Of a stretch of DNA of 64,000 nucleotides, positions 26,355 through 35,842 are shown in pieces. Position 1 is the first letter of the stretch, and each line of letters begins with the position of its first letter. Where the stretch lies: NCBI RefSeq assembly GCF_963422355.1, contig NC_085103.1, positions 2,629,731-2,693,730 on the forward strand, in the 5' to 3' direction. The DNA is from Corticium candelabrum. Lineage: Eukaryota; Porifera; Homoscleromorpha; Homosclerophorida; Plakinidae. The notes under the pieces are model-generated. The model had not been told where the DNA came from, made no database searches, and worked only from the letters and a program-made list of their open reading frames with translations. Both the position numbers and the translations under genes were made by a program.

Positions 26355-28589
26355 TCAATCCTCAGTCAACATTTGAGCATCATCACTGCCGGCCTGCCTC
26401 ATAACTTCGGTCAGCACTACCGACTCCGTAAATTCTGTGTACATGGATCTACCTAAATTCGACAAAATACCCTTCGAATCTGCGACATAGAGTGGAGTGT
26501 CTCCCACCGGAGGCAACTGTCCAAAGTCTCCGACCAGTACCAAGGACATACCACCGAAAGGCTCAGTAGCATGGTCAGGACGTGCCTGGCACAACCTCTG
26601 ATGTATCATGCCTAGCTGACGTCGACCAATCATTGAAATTTCGTCTATAATTACATAACGACATTGCTTTAACTGTTCCTGCAGATTCTGTAGTGCAGGA
26701 CCACGCAATTCATTACTTGCCGTAAAGTTGAGAGGCAGTTTTAACAAAGAGTGCAATGTTCTACCATTCACATTAAATGCTGCTACCCCTGTCGGAGCAG
26801 CGACACAACATGCACCTCTGAGTAGAGAACGGAAGCATCCGATAAGATACGACTTACCGGTACCAGCCGTTCCACATATGACACATCGAAGTGGATCCGG
26901 CGGCGACAGACCCTGGTTAAGTTTTTCGAAATGGCATTTGACAATGTCATATGCAACTCGCTGATTGCCTAGTAAGAAATCAGGATTATAGTCGCACAGG
27001 TCAACGTTCCGATCAACTACACCGTGTTCAGATTTATTACGAGCAATAAATGTTATGGCTTCCTGGGCATCAGGAAAATTCACAGCAGATGCTGTCCAAT
27101 CGGTATTACTATCAGAACCCTGTTCGTTCTCTGGAGATTCTGAAAAGTCAGCATCTAACTGACACAATACCATCCAGTCTTCTACTGCGTGCCATCTATT
27201 ATTGCACGTACCATTTTCATCAACATCGCAGGGTGCTAGATTGTCACCGTCGATTTCTACTTCGCCGCGATCTGTTGCCCTTTCAACGTCCCGAGCAAAA
27301 CAAATCCGACGAGTCAGGTCGTCAGAACAATAGCCCTGCCATTCTTCCCACGAAGCAACTGCACTACCACCAAAATCAGCGGTCAGTTCTTCTGGGCACC
27401 GAAAAGGTTTATATTTTACCAGCTGACTAGAGCAGTAAGTTTCATACTTTTCCAAATCATTTGGAAGTGCAGCCTTTACTTCAGGAGCGTAACGAATGAC
27501 AGCCTTTTTGTTGCGTTTGACAAGACGCCCCCCCCCCCCCGTCCTTTTGAAATCGTACTGCGTGACAAAGTCATCAAAGCAGAGATTTTCAAATTCGTTA
27601 CTTTTTGGCCTGTTTACGTAGTGGTCCATGGCACTTGAAATTGTAGCCTGTTTATCTTGTGCCACATCGACTTCACGCTGACCATCAACGTTTACACGTA
27701 AAATCGTTCTACTGCACACTACTAACGTCTCACCCGTAAGGTGATGGCACGTTTCCTGTGCCGAGTAGTCATGCTCTACTACAGACCTTGTCATTAGCTT
27801 TTGGACGGCTTTCTTTGGATGATCATCGTCTTTCAATTCCTCTACTATAACTTCGAAAGTCTTTTTTAGAGGTTCAGACATGCCTTCACTCTTGCTGGCA
27901 TATTTGGTCATGTACTTAGACACCATTTCTGCATTGACACACACCTGCATGTCAACATTAGCCCGCCAGCCTGTCAATTGAGCCCGGTTATGCCCATTAA
28001 TGCGAGAATCATTTCGCCGCGTAACAAGCTCTGGCTGCTTGTCTTGTAGTTCAAAATGTGTTCTACTTGACAAGACTTTGGGAAACTTAAAACGGCACTG
28101 TAGCTCGTTTTCACTGCCATGATCGTTGTCCCCTGCTAGGGCAGAGGTCCTCTTACGTTTAGCACGGCGAAGACAGTAAGCCGTTGAGCATTTCGTATGC
28201 CTCTGCACATTGGCTATTAGTTCAGCATAATCCTGCTCTTCGTCGGTCACATCTTTATGTCGTTTGTGACAGGGGTGCATTTCTGCTCGAGGCATGTGAC
28301 CCTCCCCCGTTTCATTCAACGTGGGATTCCACGTAGTTACCAGGGCATCAGCAAAGTCATACACCTCCTGTGCAATGTCCTCTGCCCTTCTCATTTGTTC
28401 GGTAGTGGCTTCGGCTTCGCCCGACTCGGATGCTCTGTGCATGCATGCCCACTCTGAACTTATCTTATCAGAATGTGGAGCATCGGCCAGCCATGCCACA
28501 CCATGCAAATGAGAACTACCTCTGTGCTGATACTCAATGCGTGCCCAGAAATCTACAGCACCAAGCCTGTTTTGCAAAAAGTATCGCAT
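26355..28589 (-). CDS. Helitron Rep endonuclease and N-terminal part of Pif1-like helicase, 744 codons
   Basis: The ORF starts at Met (28589), two codons after an in-frame TAA that separates it from the upstream Helitron ORF. Rep motif 2 is HRGSSHLHG (His27 and His29, the HUH pair). The catalytic tyrosines are in KYMTKYASK (Tyr226 and Tyr230). The helicase carries Walker A GTAGTGKS (573-580), Walker B VIIDEISM (Asp649, Glu650), GDFGQLPPV (687-695) and LTEVMRQ (727-733). It then stops at residue 744, so the later helicase motifs, including the arginine finger, are missing. It would nick and strand-transfer DNA if made with its N-terminal half, but unwinding should fail. A C run at 27529-27540 encodes four glycines. 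Assignment is certain; activity is doubtful. Confidence 0.9.
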   Translation of the reverse strand: MRYFLQNRLGAVDFWARIEYQHRGSSHLHGVAWLADAPHSDKISSEWACMHRASESGEAEATTEQMRRAEDIAQEVYDFADALVTTWNPTLNETGEGHMPRAEMHPCHKRHKDVTDEEQDYAELIANVQRHTKCSTAYCLRRAKRKRTSALAGDNDHGSENELQCRFKFPKVLSSRTHFELQDKQPELVTRRNDSRINGHNRAQLTGWRANVDMQVCVNAEMVSKYMTKYASKSEGMSEPLKKTFEVIVEELKDDDHPKKAVQKLMTRSVVEHDYSAQETCHHLTGETLVVCSRTILRVNVDGQREVDVAQDKQATISSAMDHYVNRPKSNEFENLCFDDFVTQYDFKRTGGGGRLVKRNKKAVIRYAPEVKAALPNDLEKYETYCSSQLVKYKPFRCPEELTADFGGSAVASWEEWQGYCSDDLTRRICFARDVERATDRGEVEIDGDNLAPCDVDENGTCNNRWHAVEDWMVLCQLDADFSESPENEQGSDSNTDWTASAVNFPDAQEAITFIARNKSEHGVVDRNVDLCDYNPDFLLGNQRVAYDIVKCHFEKLNQGLSPPDPLRCVICGTAGTGKSYLIGCFRSLLRGACCVAAPTGVAAFNVNGRTLHSLLKLPLNFTASNELRGPALQNLQEQLKQCRYVIIDEISMIGRRQLGMIHQRLCQARPDHATEPFGGMSLVLVGDFGQLPPVGDTPLYVADSKGILSNLGRSMYTEFTESVVLTEVMRQAGSDDAQMLTED

Positions 28590-28592
28590 AAA

Positions 28593-31500
28593 TTATTCTG
28601 CTCTGTGCAAAAAGAACCAATCGGTCAAATGAGGATTTTCAATGACCGCCTTTATTCTCTCACTGGCCCTGTCTTGGTTAGCGTTTGGCCGATAGTGACG
28701 CATCAAGTCCTGAAGCTCTGGCCATTGAGTATCAGCAGCACTAAGCGTAAAGAATATAGACGGCATGCCTAGTGCCTCTTGCATGGCCGCTAGGTTTAGT
28801 CTTTGAGTACACCAGTACTGTCTAGTTCCATGCAAAGAACTACTAAACCTCATTACTCGAGATGCAAACGAAGTCTCACCTCGATTAACCATCTCCTTCA
28901 GTTCTTCCACGCTCAGATGGTTTTCACCAATTCTCTGTTTGACAAACACACGGCCTGTCTCGAGAGCTCGCCATCTCATCATGGTGTTCAGTGCAAAGTA
29001 ACGAAATCTGGGATGCTGCGCAAACCGTCCGTCACGATAGCGAATGAGATTCTTCGAGTACTGACCGAGTGTTAACCGTCGCTGTCTCGGCGCCAGATAC
29101 TCACCAGCACCCGTCGGAAACAGAGTAGGAAACGCTCTGCTCCAGTAACCTTCCGAATTAAACTTGTCGATCAACTGATTGGTAATAGCGGGCCAATCGA
29201 CGACAGTAGCCATCGCCTGATCATTATTTACAATCTGATCAGATACGGATGACTGCGCATGCGCGACACGTGCACTACACGTACGGGCACCTTCATTCAC
29301 CGAATCGCGAATGATATCGTTCTTACACTTACCCGTACCTAGCCGAGGAAGCACTGTTCGCTGCAGTGGCAAGTCCTCATCATCAGACGAGCCTTCTTGC
29401 TGAGATTGCTCGTCTACGTTAGCGTCATCGTTAGGGTCTAGTCTGGCTAGGTCATCGTCCTCAATCACTTGCAAGTCGGACAACGTACCGTCTTCTGGCA
29501 ACGCGTCTACGACGTCGTAGTCTATCGTTACGTTAGAATAGTAACGGTTATTGCGTATGAGCCAACGAAGAGCTTCCAATACTACAGCACGTCTGACGCG
29601 GAAATCTCGATGACCACCAGACTTACCCTTTCGCCTGATGACGACCACACCTACCGACCGTCCAGTACGTGGCAACGCGGTAGCTACAGACTGAACGTCT
29701 TGCGGTAGACAGGTAACGTGCCCTTTGTATCCGTACTGACCGTACGGTAAAATGTAGGTCTGCATCATCGGCATGATCTGAGCGATGAGCATTTCTTCAA
29801 CAACCGACAACCGAGCGAGACATTCTGGTACCGGCCCCGGTATCGCGTTGTTCTCGATAGAGAACAATTTAGGAAGGCCCTTGTCTCTCTGGCAACGATT
29901 ACATATAGACAACTCACCTTGTACGCAAACTTTCATCGAAGGCCACGCCTCACGACAAACGTCACATTCCGAGAAATGCAACGTAGAAATTTCGCGATGA
30001 AAGCGAACCAAATTTGCTTGTACCTTCTGCTTGAAGGCGTTCGTGTTCCAACTACGCCAAGAACAGTCTGCTTTTGTACCGATACCGGCGATATCATCAG
30101 TAGACGGTACCGCGGCTGTGCTATCGCGTCTGCGCTTGCGATTGTGACGTGCAATGTCACGACTTCGACGCACTTCCGTTTGCTCGTGCGATTCACAAAC
30201 GCGATTGTTTGCCTTGCTAGCGGCATCTTGCTCTAGTCTCGCTGAGCGTTCAATATCAGTCTCTACTGATCGTCGCCTAGCTTTTTGGTGAGACATGTAT
30301 GCTTTACGTTCGCTAGTTTTTTCTACTGTCTCATGGGCTCGTCTAGTAGAGACCTGTTCAGCGTCTAATCGGAGCGTAGCGGCACGCTCCTCGTCAGTTT
30401 CACGAGCTCGCCTGTCAGAAACACGTGCAGACATCGCTTGAAGCCTGACAGTGCGCTCCTCGTCAGTTTCACGAGCTCGTCTATAGGAATCACGTGTAGC
30501 CATGGCTTGTAGTCTGACAACACGCTCTTCGTCAGTTTCACAAGCTCGTCTATCAGAAACATGTGAAGACACGGCTTGAAGCCTGACAGCACGCTCTTCG
30601 TCAGTTTCACGAGCTCGTCTATCGGACTCACGTGTAGCCATTTGTTGAAGCCTGACTACACGCTCCTCGTCAGTTTCACGAGCTCGTCTATCGGAATCAC
30701 GTGTAGCCATCTGTTGAAGCCTGACTACACGCTCGTCGTCAGTTTCACGAGCTCGTCTATCGGAATCACGTGTAGCCATCTGTTGAAGCCTGACTACACG
30801 CTCGTCGTCAGTTTCACGAGCTCGCTTAGCGGCACTACGCGCAGACACCGTTTGAAGCCTGACAACACGCTCCTCGTCAGTTTCACGAGCTCGTCTTCTA
30901 GCGACCTGTCTAGCAACCGCTTCAAGCCTAGTGGAGCGCTTCTCCTCACTCTCACGAGCCCGGCTATTGGCGACATGCAGTGCCAATGTTTGAAGCTTCA
31001 AACGGAGTTGACGATCGTCAACAGTTTCTACTTTGCGCGCTTTCGTCGTGTGCGACTTCATGCCACTTTCTCGCGAACGACGACGACGCTGATTCTCGGC
31101 ATTGCAATCTAGACGATTAGATCTTTCGAGTTTACTCTCACTCGCACGACGACGTCGTTGGCGTTCACGATCAAGACGTCGCCGTTTAGATTTTGGTGAC
31201 TCACCGTGATGCAAAGACATACACGTATCACGACATGTACACGTACCACTTTTACATGTCAAACACTCTGAAAGTGCTATGCTTTCAGATACATCATGCA
31301 TCTGTACGCGCGCAAGTACACTGGTACACGTAGATTGCACGGTACTTTCAACTGTATAGATATCACGCGTCACTGTCGCACCATCATCAATCGACTGCCA
31401 GCGACTTGCACTGGCAGGACTAAGAGGTTTGCCGATGTCAGCACCCGCCAGACTGACCGGTACATCAAAGACCTCGACGTCAGTCCGGCTACTACAGCTA

Positions 31501-31736
31501 TCATTCAAAGCCATAGCTGCGACCTCTAGGCAATGCCCAACATCGTCCGAATCAACGGCCAACGGAGCTGACAGCGATCTACAGGGCGAAGCTTGGCATG
31601 CATTCGCCACTTCTATACAGCTTTGCGATGCATGCGTTTCTGCCGACCGCGTACTTACCGCCAGTTCAGCTGATTCTTTCGTGCAGCTGCAAAACACGAA
31701 ATCTCTTTCGTAGGACCTTTCTAAACATGCAGTCAC
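28593..31736 (-). CDS. Helitron N-terminal protein with 23-residue repeats and Helitron-like N domain, 1047 codons
   Basis: Residues 1-~180 are Ser/Cys-rich and end in a basic stretch (SKRRRLDRERQRRRR), a likely nuclear-localisation or DNA-binding patch. Residues ~225-500 hold about ten copies of a 23-residue unit, RRARETDEERVVRLQAMATR plus three residues, predicted as highly charged helix. Residues ~587-620 contain CDVC...CNRCQRDKG, a zinc-binding cluster. From ~860 the Helitron-like N domain appears (FRYFALNTMMRWRALETGRV, IFFTLSAADTQWPELQ). The ORF ends at HLTDWFFLHRAE followed by TAA. In known Helitrons the protein continues straight into the HUH motif, so the stop has split one protein in two. 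The same TAA occurs in derivative 2 at about 43060. Confidence 0.85.
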   Translation of the reverse strand: MTACLERSYERDFVFCSCTKESAELAVSTRSAETHASQSCIEVANACQASPCRSLSAPLAVDSDDVGHCLEVAAMALNDSCSSRTDVEVFDVPVSLAGADIGKPLSPASASRWQSIDDGATVTRDIYTVESTVQSTCTSVLARVQMHDVSESIALSECLTCKSGTCTCRDTCMSLHHGESPKSKRRRLDRERQRRRRASESKLERSNRLDCNAENQRRRRSRESGMKSHTTKARKVETVDDRQLRLKLQTLALHVANSRARESEEKRSTRLEAVARQVARRRARETDEERVVRLQTVSARSAAKRARETDDERVVRLQQMATRDSDRRARETDDERVVRLQQMATRDSDRRARETDEERVVRLQQMATRESDRRARETDEERAVRLQAVSSHVSDRRACETDEERVVRLQAMATRDSYRRARETDEERTVRLQAMSARVSDRRARETDEERAATLRLDAEQVSTRRAHETVEKTSERKAYMSHQKARRRSVETDIERSARLEQDAASKANNRVCESHEQTEVRRSRDIARHNRKRRRDSTAAVPSTDDIAGIGTKADCSWRSWNTNAFKQKVQANLVRFHREISTLHFSECDVCREAWPSMKVCVQGELSICNRCQRDKGLPKLFSIENNAIPGPVPECLARLSVVEEMLIAQIMPMMQTYILPYGQYGYKGHVTCLPQDVQSVATALPRTGRSVGVVVIRRKGKSGGHRDFRVRRAVVLEALRWLIRNNRYYSNVTIDYDVVDALPEDGTLSDLQVIEDDDLARLDPNDDANVDEQSQQEGSSDDEDLPLQRTVLPRLGTGKCKNDIIRDSVNEGARTCSARVAHAQSSVSDQIVNNDQAMATVVDWPAITNQLIDKFNSEGYWSRAFPTLFPTGAGEYLAPRQRRLTLGQYSKNLIRYRDGRFAQHPRFRYFALNTMMRWRALETGRVFVKQRIGENHLSVEELKEMVNRGETSFASRVMRFSSSLHGTRQYWCTQRLNLAAMQEALGMPSIFFTLSAADTQWPELQDLMRHYRPNANQDRASERIKAVIENPHLTDWFFLHRAE
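30237..30990 (-). repeat. 69-bp in-frame tandem repeat in the Helitron ORF
   Basis: About ten imperfect 69-bp units, each coding for 23 residues, keep the frame throughout. Neighbouring units differ at scattered positions, with the central ones (30600-30850) most alike, suggesting recent homogenisation there. The antisense ORFs over this region, rich in VSFTSSS, merely shadow the repeat. Confidence 0.9.
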
Positions 31737-32735
31737 GTTGAGCTAGAAAACCTTGTAAAGCCTGCTGTCTCCTGTTTTTCTGCGGTTCTTGCAGCTGCAA
31801 AACATAACAAAAAAATTAATTTTCTTCGCAACATCGTGTACAAAGTGAAAAGTCGAGTCATTCAACTGCAAGTACCTTGTAAAGTCTTCAGAACGTTCTG
31901 TTCTAGTCGCTTGTCTCAAATGCTTCCTCATCTTCGTAAAGTTGGGACGCTAATGAATGCTCACCGGCGATTGGTCACTGGTCATTATGCGCGGGATTGT
32001 TACGTCAGGTTACATGTAGCATACATCTCACCAGTATTTGATAAGCCAGCAGTAACAGTATGAAAGAGGAAAGAATTGAGAAGATAAAAATTCCATAAGA
32101 TAAGTTGATCGGATTCATAATAAAAACAATGCATTTCCCTTTGCTTCCTAACTTAGTAAAATTTTAGTCACTGCAAGAACAGCTGTTGCTCAGTGGCTGG
32201 TCAGTCAAGGTGCATTCCCTTTGCTTCCTGACGTAGTAAAATTTCAGTCACTGCAGGAACGGCCGTTGCTCAGTGGTTGCACAGACAAGCTGTATTTCCC
32301 TTAGCTTTATGAGGCAGTAAAATTTCACTTACTGGAGGTACAGCGGTTGCTCAGCGGTTGCTCAGCGAAGCTGGCTGGGACATTTACAGTATAAGGAGTG
32401 TATGTACATTTTATAATAGTAGATACGTAAGGGCTCGTTGCGCTATACGGTATATGTGTAACAAAATTTAGGTTTCTTATCTTGTTGAAGAAGGCCATGC
32501 AGATTTTCGGCCATTTGTATGCTTTGTACAAATAATGTAAACGATTGCCTATTAGGTCCAAGATGTCGACAGGAATTGAGCAATACTGTCTGGCATTTTA
32601 AATTGTATTCCGAATTTACTTACTTTTGGGCCTCTTCAAGGGGATCTCTTGCAGAATTCTGTTGTGCAGACCGGTCTGTTTGTCAGCTAGTTACACTCAA
32701 GACGAGAGAAATCTCAACTTTACATTGCTTGAACT

Positions 32736-35700
32736 CAGGGGCGTAACTAGCATTAAAATTTTACCGAGGCAAGTTTTATATCAATAAGGCAATATATTTA
32801 GCCTCAAACTACTAGTAGTCTACTACATATATACTTTAATTAATTAATCAAAGTGAACATGGAGCCTCTATAACGACAATTGCCCCAATCGGCGGTGTCC
32901 TGTACAATCAAATCTTTGTAAGACATTCTCTCTGCTTACAGCCACGTCTCTATGAATATATAAAAGAGCTAAGCCACACAGTCTTTCTTGCGTCACTGTT
33001 GATCTCGACCACTCCTTCAATCTCCGGAGAGCCGAAAACGATCTTTCGCACGGCACGGAACCAACAGGAGATGTTAGAATAAGTTTGAAAATCTCATGAA
33101 TATTGGGGAAATATTGACTGTCTGCCATCTTTGCGGCATCCGTTAATGTTACTCTCCTGTCTTTCTCAGGAAGTTGAAAACATTTGGTTTTCCAAACTTC
33201 TACTTCAGGCTCGAATGTAGCTCCATTTGGTAAGTCTGGACCATAGAAGAGCTTAATTGAATTCACCTCAGATCTTGTTATACTGCTAACACTGCTAGGA
33301 AGAAGTCTATACCCAATGAGCATTGATTCAGATGTATCAGGGAAGCGATTGTTGAGCTCTGTCACAGCGTGATCAATGAAAGGGTAGTACACGTTTCTTC
33401 TGAAGTATGCCACAGCGCTGTCCTGTTCCGCAGTCTGCATGCCAGCATTGCTTCTGTAGGTGCTTCTTATTGCGGTTCTAGGTTTATCAATTTGGGCATC
33501 CACCTCGCCTGCAACTGTTTGAACTCTTTCCCATAATTCTTTAAACTTGTCTTCACGTCGTTGCGCAGAAATCGTTGTGCGAAGCAGCTTGGCTGTTTGA
33601 TAAGCCTTCAGAACGTCACAGTTTGGAGATTGCAAAGACTTCGTCAGAGGATCACAAAAGCTCAGAATGTACTGACTAACGACCAAGCAAACAATAAAAC
33701 TAGAGGACTGTAAAAGTCTGAGGTAAGATGAAGCTTTCGCCCTCGAATCAGTGCCAGAGCTCTCTGCAACAATATCTTGCAGTGCAAGGTATATGGCTTT
33801 GTATTTGGCCAAGACACTGGACAGTGTTGCCAATCGAGCCGACCACCTTGTCTCACACAGTACTGGGACTTGCCTTGATGACGATTTACGAATAAGCGTA
33901 TCACTTAGTTTCGAAGTTTCCTCCTGTTCTAAGTTTTCTTCTAGTTCTTCTTCTGGTTCTTCTTCTTCCTTGTCTTCTGCTGTAATCAATTCAGCCATGT
34001 CTCCTGCTATCAAATGCCTACAAAGGATAACTTTTCTTTTTGGACTGCCTCCTAGAAACCACGTCAGTGTTCCTAACGAGTTAAACAAGTCCTGAATTAA
34101 AGGGACTTGCCTACAAGAAGATGCAATAACCAAATTCAGTCTATGTGACCGACAATGCTGGTATATAGCCTTTGGTTGTAACCGAAGAATTCGAGCAGAG
34201 ACACCGGAAACTTTTCCTGACATAACTGCAGCACCGTCGTAGCCCTGGCCACGAAGATAACGAATATCCAAATTGCACTCTTTCATAAAATTGACAATAG
34301 CATTGAAAATAGACAGAGCATCTGCACAATCCAATTTGACGAATCCTAAGAACTCTTCTCTCACTTGAACCTGACCGGGTACAGAGTCGTCAACAAACCT
34401 GATACAGACTGACATCTGCTCTACGTTAGCTGTATCTGTGCACTCATCCGCCATCAACGAAAACCATTTAGCGGCATGAGCATCTTCCAGTATTTTGTCT
34501 CTCACCTCAACACCGGCTAACTCTATCAGCTCATTTTGTATTTTCGGGCTCTTGTAACAGGCGTTCTTCTTTCCGTGCTCTAGATGACTTTTCAGAGTAG
34601 GATTGAACTGAGACTGCCAATGGAGGAAGTATTCAAAGTTACTGGATTCTTTTCTCAGAACTTTGTCCCAACTGTGACCTCGAAAGGGAACATTTCGCTG
34701 ACCGAGAGCAATAACGACATCTATTACAGCTAGAATAATTGCTCGATTACGTTTGACTCTCTCTTCATATTCTTTAGATCTGCTGGTACAAATATCATTT
34801 TTCTTTCCTTCGACCACATTCTTGAAAGATAATGCTTTTATGCAAGCATTCTTGTGAATTTCACTTTTCTCATGACAAAGCAGTACACCACGCTTTACTC
34901 CAACTGCGTTCTTCCAGTCACAAAAGCCAGTTGTCTTGAAAGCAGTAGCAGACAGTGACTCATCACCAAACAGCACACAGTAGCAACAAAAGCAGGCGTC
35001 AGTACTAGGAGAATATCTCAGCCATCTGTATTGACTCTCCCACTCTGGATTGTAACGACGGCCGCCCGTGCTCTGAAATTTACAACCGGTGGGTGGACAC
35101 CATTTATTTTGCAGCAGGCATATCTTGTCAACGTCGGAAACGACTCTGCCTACGTAGTAGATCGGATCATTCACTGACACTTCTTTGTCATGAGCAGTAT
35201 CTACAAAGAAAGTGTTTACAAGCGCTACGGTATTACCACCTGTTTCAGTAGAATATGTATAATATTATATGAACCTTATTACATATTCTTAGCATCTATG
35301 ACGATAACACATTGTTCGATATCGCTCAGTAATTCGCGTCTACTAGGATCACATTTAGCATTGGTACTATACCTTCTGCAGAATTCACTACAGTCTCAAA
35401 CGGGGACGCAGAATGTACAGTTTCAGGCAGATCGCTTAAATCACCGGAAGATGTCCTGATGAGAAGAACAAGTCACGTACCCCAAAGGGGACCCCATACT
35501 TCTGCAGAACAACTTTCTTACCCAAGACATTGCAAAAGAGATAGTTGCTTCTTTTTCTTTCTCTTAGATGGTGGCTCCATCTTACTTGGCAGTCAGCTGT
35601 AGGTTTCTCGAGCCACGTGTCTTGCAAGTGCTTCACGTGCCAAGAACGTGCGCTAAAGTTGAGTATCAGAGAGTTTACGCACGCGGTTTCAAATTTGAAA

Positions 35701-35842
35701 AGAACACGATAGCAGATTTTGTTAGTGCAGAATGTCATATCTTCTGCTCCTAACCTACATGCAGCAAAATTTTTGCAACGCCACACCCTTTTTTTTTACC
35801 GAGGCAACTGCCTCGGTTGCCTCATGCCTAGTTACGCCTCTG
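32736..35842 (-). mobile_element. hAT-type (DUF4371/zf-TTF) DNA transposon, apparently intact, 3107 bp
   Basis: The left end is CAGGGGCGTAACTAG and the reverse complement of the right end is CAGAGGCGTAACTAG. The flanks read TTGCTTGAACT on the left and AACTGAAGTTC on the right. Copy A has the uninterrupted TTGCTTGAACTGAAGTTC near 19094-19111, so both boundaries are set by a filled/empty pair. The target duplication is AACT, or TGAACT if the terminal TG is shared. One uninterrupted 770-codon ORF fills the middle. Because the insertion postdates the A/B duplication, or segregates between the copies, it is young and possibly still mobile. Confidence 0.9.
32868..35180 (-). CDS. hAT-superfamily transposase (ZMYM1/THAP0-like, DUF4371), 770 aa
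   Basis: It probably cuts and joins the ends of its own element. Residues ~27-105 form a TTF-type zinc finger (KWCPPTGCKF, RWLRYSPSTDACFCCYC, then H around residues 103-109). Residues ~150-350 are a DUF4371 domain with RNase-H-fold motifs (FSLMADECTDTANVEQMS, GQGYDGAAVMSG, QHCRSHRLNLVIA). An acidic low-complexity insert (EEEEPEEELEENLEQEE) lies near residues 400-420. The C-terminus holds the hAT dimerisation motif (SVPCERSFSALRRLKEWSRS, then ERLCGLALLYIHRD). Length and order match full-length family members and no stop or frameshift interrupts it. The ORF start (MSVNDPIYYVG) leaves ~660 bp to the right terminus for promoter and leader. Confidence 0.9.
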   Translation of the reverse strand: MSVNDPIYYVGRVVSDVDKICLLQNKWCPPTGCKFQSTGGRRYNPEWESQYRWLRYSPSTDACFCCYCVLFGDESLSATAFKTTGFCDWKNAVGVKRGVLLCHEKSEIHKNACIKALSFKNVVEGKKNDICTSRSKEYEERVKRNRAIILAVIDVVIALGQRNVPFRGHSWDKVLRKESSNFEYFLHWQSQFNPTLKSHLEHGKKNACYKSPKIQNELIELAGVEVRDKILEDAHAAKWFSLMADECTDTANVEQMSVCIRFVDDSVPGQVQVREEFLGFVKLDCADALSIFNAIVNFMKECNLDIRYLRGQGYDGAAVMSGKVSGVSARILRLQPKAIYQHCRSHRLNLVIASSCRQVPLIQDLFNSLGTLTWFLGGSPKRKVILCRHLIAGDMAELITAEDKEEEEPEEELEENLEQEETSKLSDTLIRKSSSRQVPVLCETRWSARLATLSSVLAKYKAIYLALQDIVAESSGTDSRAKASSYLRLLQSSSFIVCLVVSQYILSFCDPLTKSLQSPNCDVLKAYQTAKLLRTTISAQRREDKFKELWERVQTVAGEVDAQIDKPRTAIRSTYRSNAGMQTAEQDSAVAYFRRNVYYPFIDHAVTELNNRFPDTSESMLIGYRLLPSSVSSITRSEVNSIKLFYGPDLPNGATFEPEVEVWKTKCFQLPEKDRRVTLTDAAKMADSQYFPNIHEIFKLILTSPVGSVPCERSFSALRRLKEWSRSTVTQERLCGLALLYIHRDVAVSRENVLQRFDCTGHRRLGQLSL

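Larger units (their letters stand above)
26255..31740 (-). mobile_element. Helitron rolling-circle transposon (Rep plus Pif1-like helicase)
   Basis: Two consecutive minus-strand ORFs (28593-31736, then 26355-28589) give the order of a Helitron protein: repeat-rich N-terminus, Helitron-like N domain, HUH endonuclease, Pif1-type helicase. A single in-frame TAA separates them, and the helicase stops after its fourth motif, so the copy looks defective. A candidate 3' end lies at 26255. The 5' end (TC after A) was not identified; it should lie between 31740 and 32130. The element sits between large repeats A and B. Confidence 0.8.

Noticed and set aside
30576-31112. 178-codon plus-strand ORF with VSFTSSS repeats
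   Set aside because: Antisense shadow of the 69-bp Helitron coding repeat.
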